Below, piece after piece: positions 7,759 to 18,200 of a stretch of 64,000 nt of DNA. How positions within the stretch are numbered: the first letter of the stretch is position 1; the number at the start of each line of letters is the position of its first letter. Source of the stretch: an uncultured Ruminococcus sp. (GTDB lineage Bacteria; Bacillota; Clostridia; Oscillospirales; Acutalibacteraceae); NCBI GenBank assembly GCA_902802985.1, contig CADCOE010000049.1, positions 26,431 through 90,430 of the forward strand, written 5' to 3'. Below the pieces are notes generated by a model that saw nothing but the letters and a program-made list of their open reading frames with translations, made no database searches and was not told the origin of the DNA. A program made the position numbers and the translations under genes.

Positions 7759-9054
7759 ATGAACGTTAAAATCATTACTCTCGGTTGTAAAGTTAATCAG
7801 TTTGAATCACAAGCTATGTTCAAAGATTTGATTGAAAACGGTTTTGAATTGGTTGACGACAACTCCCCCGCTGATATTTCCATCATTAATTCGTGTGCTG
7901 TGACACAAGTCAGCGAACAAAAAGCAATTAAATTAATTCACAGACTTCGCCGGGAAACACCCGATACCGTTATCGTACTGACCGGATGTATGGCACAAGC
8001 TTTTCCAAAATCGGGAAATCAACTGCCCGAAATCGATATTGTTCTGGGCAATAAACGACGTTCTGATTTAATTCCTGTCTTGAAACAGTATCTCAACGAA
8101 AAAACTCGTCTGACCTATGTAGAGGATTATGCCAAAAAAGATGACTATGAAAGTCTTGATGTACAAAAATTCGTTAATCGTACCAGAGCATTTCTAAAAA
8201 TTGAAGACGGCTGTAATCGGTTTTGCTCCTACTGCATTATTCCTTATGCGAGAGGCAGAGTACGCTCCTGTTCACTAGAATATATTAAACAGGAAATCAT
8301 TGCCTTTACCCATAATGGCTATCGTGAAATCGTGATTATTGGTATCAATCTCTCTTCTTTCGGTACTGACAATGGTTTGCGATTTGTTGATGCGGTAACC
8401 ACTGCTTGTGAAACAGCAGACGTCCGAATCAGACTGGGATCTCTTGAACCGGAATCAATGACCCTTGAAACACTCAAAACCTTTGCCCAACACAGCAATT
8501 TCTGTCCTCATTTTCACCTTTCTTTGCAAAGTGGCTGCAACGATACTTTGAAAAGAATGAATCGTCATTACACCACCGAAGAATATTCCGAAATCGTTGA
8601 CAATATCAGAAAAGTTTTTGATAATCCTTCAATTACAACCGATGTTATGGTAGGATTTGCCGGAGAAACAGATGAAGAATTCCAGCAATCAATGGCTTTT
8701 GTAGAAAAAATTGGCTTTGCAAAGGTGCATATTTTCCCTTATTCCAGACGTGAGGGAACAGTTGCCGACAAAGCACCGGATCAGGTTCCGCCAAACATTA
8801 AGAAAGAACGTGCCTCCAGAATGGCCGAGACTGCTAAAAAATCACGAAAAAAATTTCTTAAAAAACAGATCGGACGAGTCGAAAAAGTCTTGATCGAATC
8901 CAGAAATAAAAACGGCAAATATGAGGGCTATACGATGAATTATACACTTGTGTATGTCAATACCGATGAAAGTCATATTAATCAAATTGTTGATGTATTG
9001 ATAACGGATTGTACAGATGATTTTTGTTATGGGGAAATCGTAAAGTATAATTGA
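7759..9054 (+). CDS. mtaB: tRNA t6A37 methylthiotransferase MtaB
   Basis: A 431-residue radical-SAM enzyme that converts t6A37 to ms2t6A in ANN-decoding tRNAs. The N-terminal UPF0004 domain has its three cluster cysteines (ITLGCKVNQFE, INSCAVT, LTGCMAQ). The radical-SAM domain has CNRFCSYC within EDGCNRFCSYCIIPYARGRVRS, the MtaB-type signature rather than MiaB. A C-terminal TRAM-like segment ends the protein. AAAGGGACG lies 7-8 nt upstream of the ATG. Length is typical. It is monocistronic, with its own promoter and terminator. Confidence 0.95.
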   Translation: MNVKIITLGCKVNQFESQAMFKDLIENGFELVDDNSPADISIINSCAVTQVSEQKAIKLIHRLRRETPDTVIVLTGCMAQAFPKSGNQLPEIDIVLGNKRRSDLIPVLKQYLNEKTRLTYVEDYAKKDDYESLDVQKFVNRTRAFLKIEDGCNRFCSYCIIPYARGRVRSCSLEYIKQEIIAFTHNGYREIVIIGINLSSFGTDNGLRFVDAVTTACETADVRIRLGSLEPESMTLETLKTFAQHSNFCPHFHLSLQSGCNDTLKRMNRHYTTEEYSEIVDNIRKVFDNPSITTDVMVGFAGETDEEFQQSMAFVEKIGFAKVHIFPYSRREGTVADKAPDQVPPNIKKERASRMAETAKKSRKKFLKKQIGRVEKVLIESRNKNGKYEGYTMNYTLVYVNTDESHINQIVDVLITDCTDDFCYGEIVKYN

Positions 9055-9081
9055 TATTGTCAGTTTAAACATAAAATGTAG

Positions 9082-9119
9082 GAGGGTTGACTTATCGGTC
9101 TGCCCTCTTTTCATTTTCT
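9082..9119 (+). terminator. Terminator of mtaB
   Basis: Stem GAGGGTTGAC/GTCTGCCCTC (9082-9091, 9098-9107; one wobble, one mismatch) followed by TTTTCATTTTC. Confidence 0.75.
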
Positions 9120-9151
9120 TTTGTCAGATCAGCATTATTTCCTTGATACAC

Positions 9152-9193
9152 AAAATGAGAGAAAACAACCGGATGTTGCTTTCTCTCATTTTT
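9152..9193. terminator. Bidirectional terminator at the end of the giant-protein operon
   Basis: Long stem AAAATGAGAGAAA-ACAAC / GTTGC-TTTCTCTCATTTT with a CGGAT loop (9152-9169, 9174-9193), 23 nt past the stop of the giant gene. Confidence 0.85.
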
Positions 9194-9215
9194 TAATTGC
9201 TGTTATTTACTGTTC

Positions 9216-12200
9216 TTATGACTTCTTAGCTCGTTTTTTTCTGATGAAAACGGCTATTCCGAAAATAGACGCTATTATCACGGCAATGACACCAATCAAT
9301 ACCGAATAGAATACAGGCTTGTTAGCATAGAAAATGATCCAATTATTTTGTGATACTGTTACATTTTTAATGATTTTTTCAGTTTCATTGGTATTTCCCT
9401 CTGCATTAACTGCCACATCGTCACAATAAATCTTTACCTGATTTTCAAATCCTTCAGGAATAGTAAACTCAACAATATCATTATTTTTCTTGAGATAATC
9501 GATGAGTTCCTTGCCGGATTTATTAAATCTGACGCTAATATCTTTTCCTGAAGCATCTTTGACAGGATTACCCGACGCATCGAGTACAACAATTTTCATA
9601 TTATGAAGTTTACCGCTATTATCGGTAACAAGCACAGTAACTTTTTGCTCACCAACTTGATAACGACCCCCTTCTTCAATGCCGGTGATCGTAAGAACCG
9701 GTGCTTCTCTGTCAACCATAAATTCAATAAAGACTTTGGTTCCTTCTCCTTTACTATATGCTGAAACGCCCATTTGGTCGGTTGATTGAACAGTAATTTT
9801 ATATTCGCCCTCATTAGCAAAATAATCTTTGCTGATGGTGTATTTGGCAGTACACCACTTTGAAACGCCATTGTCAAGTTCAACAGTCAAGCCGTCGGCT
9901 TTTGTGATTTCATCACTGCCGTTCATAACAGCATATTTTTTGATTGGAACTACATTGATCTCCTCTATGACAATATCGTGGTCGACATTATAAACATAAC
10001 CGTTTTCTATCATCTTTTTGGTATTAGTATCCATACGGAATGTCGGTCCGTTACGGTTAATGGAAAAGTCAAGCTTTTCATAAATCTTATTATCAGAAAG
10101 TGTTATTTTGTTATTTTTGTTGCCTGCCAGATCCGCTGCTGAACATCGAAGCGTATAAACCGCATCATCTTTCAGATTGTCTATCTGATAAGAACGGGAA
10201 GATGCATTCTGAGAGGTAATATACGAACTGAGATCAATGTCTTTGGTTTCAAAATTACCCGAGGAATTGATCACAACAGCAGTAAGGCTAACTGATATAG
10301 TATTGGGGTCTAAATGAAGATCGTTAATATCAATCGAGAAACCTATCTTTTGTGCGTTAGTTGCTTCATTATGACTAATACCCTTAACACGAATGGTTGG
10401 TGCTTTGGTGTCTATAACAATTTTATCAGACTTCACTTCTTGCATTACATTGTTGGAATGGTCGGTATAATTAACAAAAACATAATATTCGCCTTCCTCG
10501 GACAATGTAAATCTTCCGGTATGTATATCTGTACTATTGTCTGTCCACTTAGCTTCAACCACCTTTTCCGAGGAAGTTCCGCTTTGTACATTTTTGACAT
10601 TAACAGTTACATCTTTTGCGTTAAAATTTGCTTCATTAATAACGATGGAAACGTCTGCTTTCCCATTAAAATAAGATGTTCTATCTAACGTTACTTTAAC
10701 AGGTTCACTCAAACTGAGCCGTCCGACGGGTTTAATGTTGTCTACAACAATTCTCTTTGTATTGTTTTCAGCAGTACTGTTATCTGACATATCATATGCT
10801 ACAAAACCTACTGTTCCGTTAAATTGATGTGTTGAATCAAGAACATTCTTTGGTATTTTGAAAGATGCTTTATTTTCGCTTCCGTTATGTTGAATTGCTG
10901 CTTTTTCGATTGCCTCGTTAAGAAGCTGTGCATTGACATTACTTACACCGTTGGCTTTTGTATAGCTATATTTGAATTGGTTAATAGCGGTGGTATCATC
11001 GGATGCATAAACCGTAACAGTAACAGGAGCGTTATAATAACCAAATGTAATCGTATCAAGAATGTTTTCAAGGATATTTTTGCTATACTCGATACGAAGA
11101 CGATACGGCTTATTTTTATCGACCGTAAATTGTGCAGAATTATTACCCTGAGCATTTCTCAGTGCAAGGTCTTTGTAATGAATGTCAAAAGTATAGTTGG
11201 CATCTGCGGAATAAGTAATGGTGGCCGTGTATATATCACCATTTCTGCTCCAATTGTTTCTGTTTTTCAGATAAGAATTATAATCCGTCACAGTAATTTC
11301 TTTATTGCTGACATCTACCGCTTTGACGGTGGCTGCTATATCATCTGCACGAAAATTGTGCTCATGAACTGTTATCGTCGCCGTTTGCTGCGCATCATAA
11401 TATTTTCTTCCGCTAACTGTGCGGATCACTTTATCCGGTGAATAAGCAACATTGATGGTTGGGTTTGTATGATCAATTACAATTTCATTGGATGTATAAG
11501 TACGCATCTGATTATTAGATCTGTCCTTATATTCCATTGTGATGACATATTCACCCTCATCTGTCAATGTCAGTGAGGCAGTGTGAGTATCTCCACTGTG
11601 ACTCCAACCTGTCAAAGTATAACGTGTACCATTGATTTTAACATTGACATCCTCGGCGATAAAGTTTGCTTCATTGATCATAAACGTGGCAGTTGCTCGG
11701 TTATCATAATAAAGTTTGTATTGTGAGCCTTCTGTAGTATAGTTATAGGTTCTCTCTGTATTAAGGTTAGAAACCCTTACGACCTGAGTCGCCTCACTGA
11801 ACGTTACCGTTCTTTCCGGTGAAATATTATCAACAATAATCACTTTTCCGGTATCGGTCTTTTCTGCACTACGCAGACCTGCGTTATTCGTTGCAGTAAA
11901 GGAAATATTCCCTCTGTACTGCCTTGCCTGGGCAGATGTAAGTGTAAATGAAACAGAGGTGGTCTTTTGATCACTGGCTGTAACAATAGAACCCCCGTCT
12001 TTTTCCAGTTGGCTCGTTTTATGAGCAGACTGAGCATTATAACTCCAGTCAAACCGTTGGATACCCGATATATCATCAGAAGCTTCTAACGTTACTGTTA
12101 CTCCTTTTTGATATGCATAATAACCAAATGTAACACCGTTCAATACTTCCTCCCACAAATTGAGAGGCGTATCATAAGAGATTTTCATATCAGACACAGA

Positions 12201-15200
12201 AGGTGCAGAATGATCTACCGCAAATGGTTTTGAAACCTTTGTTCTGGCTTTATTATCAGCAAGGTCAGTATCATCAACTGTCAGTATATAATTAGCTTCC
12301 TTCTTGAAAAGATAAGTTAACTGATGCACATTGCCGCTGTGTTTCCAGTTTTTATCATTACGGAAATAAGCTGCTATTTCTTCTCTGTCAAAAGTAAGAT
12401 TTTTACCTGTTATATCTTTCGCTGTGATTTTTGCTACAACATCAGCTGCATTAAAATTATGCTCTGTGATGATAACAGTAACAGGATAATCCTCACCGTT
12501 ATATCTGACAGCAGAAGAACTTTCTTTGCTTCCATACTTCATTTCGACCACTGGTGCGGTGTTATCAATCATTATCAGACGAGAAGTAAACTCTTTCATC
12601 TCATTTTCAGCATAGTCTTTATAGGTCATTTTAACCTGATAGTCACCTTCTCCATAATTTTTACTATCCTTCGAGATGACAAGCTCCGCTTTCCAATGGT
12701 CTCCTCCTATAGACGTCCATTTGAGTGTCGGTGTGATGGTTGATTTTTTACCGTCAACGGTTGTCTTTTCCACTTTTACAAGTGTTTCGTCTGCATTAAG
12801 ATCAAAATTAGACTCGTACATATTGAATGTCAGCGTTGCTTTATCCTGATAATACAAAGTTGCTCCTGATTTGGGCTGAGCAGCACTGTACTCTACTGTT
12901 ACGGTCGGACTGATATTATCCACTACAAGAATGTGGTCATTTTCGGAATAACTCATCACGTTGAGGGAACGATCCATCGCTGTAAATGAAATACTTCCTC
13001 TGTATTGACGTGCTTCTTCTGCCGTTAATCGGAAAGAAGCAGATGCTGTCTTGAGATCTGGATCGTATTTGACATCCGTAATAATCTGCTTTTCCGTTTC
13101 AACATTAGTGACACTGGTACCGTCTTCACGAGTATAGCTCCATTCAAACTGCTTAATACGTGCCGTTTCATCTTTTGCATAAAGAGTAACATCTACATCA
13201 CTATTATAGGAAAAATATCCAAAAGTAATGGTATCAATTATTTTTGTAAAAGAATTTCGATGGGGTTTACTGTACTCAATACTAAGATCGGTAGGAGCTG
13301 TTACATCTACCGTGAAATGATCTTCTTCATATTCATCTGAACTGCGAAGAGCCAAATCCTGATAGTCTATATCGAATGTATAGTTGGCATCCTGTGCAAA
13401 TTGTACCGTTGCTTTGTGGACATTTCCTTCACTCATCCAGTTATCTTTGTTCCGGAAAAAGTCTTTGGGATAAATCTTTTTACCCTCAAGAACATCCAAG
13501 TAATAATCGATTGATTTTCCATTGGCATCAACAGCATTCACTTGGACATTCATATCTTCCGGTCGGAAATGATCTTCTTTTACAGTTACAGTTACTGTAC
13601 GGGCAGCATTGAAATAATCAATACCATCCATTTGATTTTGAGGAGTTGTGGGATCATACTGTACATCAATGACCGGATTGGTTTTGTCAATAACAATTCT
13701 GTTAGACAGGTAATCTTTCATCGGGTTGCCTGCGTGGTCATTTCCCGACATCGCAATACGATATTCCCCTTCATCATTCAGTGTAAGAGAATATTGCCAA
13801 TCTTCTGCACTTACTTGTTCCCATTCGATACTGATATTCTCTGTTTTGCTGTCAAGAAGATTTTCAACGGAGATGACAACGCTTGCCGGATCAAAGTTAG
13901 CTTCTTTGATCTCAAACACCGCAGTTGCAGCAGTATCATAATAAAGAATACTATCCGGTCCCTCGGTACGATACTCATAATCCTCTATCGTCTGTAATGT
14001 CTCGGCATCGACTACCTGTTTTGCCTCGCTGAAGGTCACACTTCTTTCGGGAGTAACGGTATCAATAATATTGATACGATTGCTATCATCAAGTGAAGAA
14101 GCATTACCGGAACGGTCTTCTGATGTAAAACGATAACTTCCTCTTATCTGCTCCAATTCATCTGATCTCACGTCAAATTCAGCTGTCGCTGTAAGATAGC
14201 CGTCTGCAGGTTCATAATGAATTTTTTCTTCTGAAATCAAACCGGATTTTTTCAGGGTATTGATAGTACTTACATTCTCTTCACGGTTCATTTCCCACTT
14301 AAATGAATGGATTTTTGTTGTTTTGTCCTTTGCCTTCAAAGTAACCCTCGCATTACTGTTATCTTTATTATAGGCAAAATATCCGAAAGTAAGGGTATCT
14401 ATTATTTTCGTCCACATATTGCTCTCCTTGGGGGAATAGATGATCTCAAGAGATTCCGGAGAGGTGGTATCTACTGTAAAGTGTTTACTGTATGCGTTGG
14501 CTTCTGTATTGGCGTGGTTTTTGTAATGAATGACAATATCGTAATTGGCATCGACATCAAAACGCAAAACAGCGGTGTGTTTTGTTCCTTCGTTTTCCCA
14601 GTTATCACTATTTTTTAAGTAGGCAGAATAATTAGACACTGCAACATTATTTCCTAATGCATCTGTTGCCTGAACTGCAATATCAACATTGCCGGAATAG
14701 AAATATTTGGTATCAATAGTGACTGTTGCTTCCTGAGCAGCACAGTAATATTCCCTGCTGTCAATCGTTTGCTGAACGTCTTTGTTAGAATAAACAACAT
14801 TGATTTCCGGCTTTTCATCCGAAATGACAATTTTATTGGAACGATAAGATTTCATTTTATTGGTACTGTAGTCCGTATAATCCATCTCAATGATATATTC
14901 GCCCGGATGATGGAGGGTATAGCTGCCTGTCCATTGGTCATCGCCGATATTGTTCCATACTATGTCGCTGATATTCCATCCGGCAGAATTTAATACGTCA
15001 GTTACTGTTATTTTAACATCATCCGGATGGAAATTCGCTTCTGTTACAGTAAAGGTTGCCGTTGCTTTCTCTTTATAAATCAGAATGTAGTTTGAGCCTT
15101 CTGTTGTATAATCAAAGCTGTCTTTCGGTTTTAAGCTCTTTGCTCCAATCACCTGTTCTGCCGGACTAAATTCAACTGTCCTTGTGGGAGCAATATTATC

Positions 15201-18200
15201 AATAACAATTCTGCGTCCGTCATCTGTAACGGGTAAGCTTTTATTTCCTGCACGGTCTATTGCTGTAAAGCTGATTTTTCCCCGATACTGTTTAAATTGC
15301 TCCGCCGTCAGCTTCTGTTTGGCGATTGCCACTGTTTTGATTGGATTGCCTTTGTCATCCATTATCGTTTTGTATATCAGCTCATCTTTCGTAAATGTGC
15401 CGCCATCGCTTTCCAAGTGGGACTGGCTTGCCTCTGAACTGCGGTCATACTGCCAAGAAATACTCTCGATACCTGTCGTGGGATCCGTTGCTTCAAACGT
15501 TACTGTCACCTGATTTTGATAGGAATAATACCCCAATGTCAATGAATCAAGAACCTCTTCAAAAAAATTCTTTTCTTTACTGAAAGACATTTTCAATTCT
15601 GACGGAGCCGTATTATCAAGTATAAATTGCTTTTCCGGATAATCTTTCGCACGATTGTTGGCAGGATCTGCATAATCAATATCAAAGGTATAAACAGCAT
15701 CATCCGTAAATGTGATTTCGGCTGTATGCTTAATACCATCCGATTTCCAGTTATCAGGATTATTGAGATAATCATTGTAGGATATTTTCTTACCATTTTT
15801 GGCAACAACCGATGTATCAACACTGTTTCCAAGTTCGTCAACTGCTGTGACCACAGCATTAACAGCATAGGCATTGAAATTTTTCTCGGAAATGGTAATG
15901 ACTGCTGTTTGCTCTTTAGAAGTGTCATCTGAGTTTCTGCGGAAACAGTCAATTCCCTTGACATTGCTGTCGGCGGTTTTGAGCGAATAGTCAATGCTGA
16001 TAATTGGTTTTGTATTGTCAATTACAATTTTATTGGAAATATAGGATTTCATTTCATTGGAACTGTAATCCTTATATTCCATTTTGATAACATATTCTCC
16101 CTCACCACTGATGGTATGGATATATTGCCATTGGTCTGAACCTAAATCGATCCATTTCGCATTATTAATTTCTTTTGATGTACCCGATACTATATTCTCT
16201 ACTGTAATCTTAATGTCTTTTGCATCAAAATTCACTTCATCAACTGTAAACTTTGCACTGGCCGTATTCTTATAGTAAAGATTGTATTGGGAACCTTCTG
16301 TTGTATAATCATAATCGTTAACCGTCAAACCGGTATCGGAATTGATAACACTCTCAGCGGGACTAAACTCTACTGTTCTGTCAGGTGCTACACTATCCAA
16401 TATGATGATTTTATTTTTATCCGTTATTTCAGGGCTGGTTTTTCCTGCATTATCGGTAGCAGAAACATAAATTCGTCCACGGTAAAATTCGTTCTCGTTC
16501 TCATTAAGAGTAAAGGTTGCTGTGGCAATTTTTCCATTGCCTGCTGTAGAATAAGTAATGTCTTTGCTGTCAATCACACCATTTTTGGATGAAATATTGG
16601 TATCACTTGCGGTTCCCTGTCGATCATATCTCCAACGGAAACTGGCTACTTTTGAAGTAACATCCTTAGCCTTGATCGTGATAACAGCATTTTTTTTGTT
16701 GGCATAATATCCCAAAGTAACAGAATTAATTACTTTTTCAACAGGTGTCAGATTTTTGGAGTAGGTAATGCTCAAAATTTCAGGAGCAGTTCTATCAATA
16801 TTGAGGTTTGTTACCTTAACACTTGATATCGAACCATCACTGATTTTTTTGATATAAAATTTAAGCGTTTTGTTCGTGCAGTCTTCTGCGTACTGATAGG
16901 TACTCTTCCAAGTTCCAGAGGATAAATTGCTGTCACTCAGCAAATAACCCGTCTTTGCCTTCAACACAACCCCTTTAGCAGTATTGTACCAACCGTCTTT
17001 ATCAGCGGCAGTAACCGTAAAGTGGGCAGAAGTGTCAGCATTGACAGAGGCAATATCATATGTATTTTCACTTTGATAGTTCAATGAAATTTCATATGAC
17101 GCCGAAACACTTTTATATTTACTGTTCTCAGTCAATGTTGCCGTAATGCGTGCTTTACCATTGCTAACACCGTCATTGAAAGTGACCTCACCAGTCGCTG
17201 CGTTAATATCGGCAATCGGTTTCCCGGAGATGTTCTTAAAGGTATAATTGATGGATATTTCGCTTTCAGAAAGATCGGACGGTTTTACTGTTGGTACCGC
17301 ACAATAAGACTGAGTACCATAGACAATGTCTTGTACTGTCTTATCAAAAGTAAGCTTTGGATTACCTTTTTGAATTTCAAGGGTATATTCCGCAACAGCA
17401 TCATTATAGTTGTTTTTTTCATTTGCTGTTTTGGTGGCTCTTACTACAACAGTGCCTGCTTTCTTAGCAATAATTTTACCGGTTGATGCATCAATGGTCG
17501 CACAATCATTGCCGCTTGTAATTTCATATGTCACTTTACCGTCAATACCACTTTCATCCGCAACGACACCTAAATCGTATACTAAATGGGCGGTCTCTCT
17601 TGCAAATGTAATGCTGCATTTTGACGTACTAAATGAAATCTTCTTTTGCTTTGCTTTATTGATAGTAAGGTCATAACTGATTGTTTGATCTTCATAGAGA
17701 TCACTACCCGCAAGTGAAGCCATTACGGTTACTTTTCCTGCTGCAAGAATTTTAACTTTACCAGTTGCCGGATTAATTTCGGCAATACCGCTTTCTATGC
17801 TTTCTCCCGCAGAATTGTATTGTGCAGTAATGGCATAAGCAACATTTTTAGTATTTACTTCACCGCCCACCAGCGCTTGTCTGGTATAGTAATTACTGTC
17901 ACTCGCTTTATAAGTCGTTTCTGTTCCTTTTTTACTGTCGAACGCAAAATCGGCAGGAACCTTTGCAATATTAAGATAATAAACCGCCTTTACTGTTGAA
18001 AGGCTGCGGTAAATGGCGGTGACTTTCAGCCTACCGGACTTGATCAAACGAATTTTACGATCACTTATCAGCGTGGCAATCGAATCGGATGTACCGTCTG
18101 CATTCTCAATTTGATAGTTTATTTTATCTGTGTACGCCGTAGGAAGTGGCTGTAAATCGGCTGTCGTCTCCGTAATGGGAATAGTCACTTCACTATCTCC

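Noticed and set aside
9216..9400. LPXTG sorting signal at the end of the giant protein
   Set aside because: The C-terminus has a hydrophobic helix and basic tail but no LPXTG-like motif before it, so it was called a membrane anchor.
10887..11441. Long plus-strand frame inside the giant gene (and several like it at 12324, 13542, 15627)
   Set aside because: Antisense frames of a repeat-rich coding region; composition is Ile/Cys/Phe-rich as expected for shadows, with no start signals.
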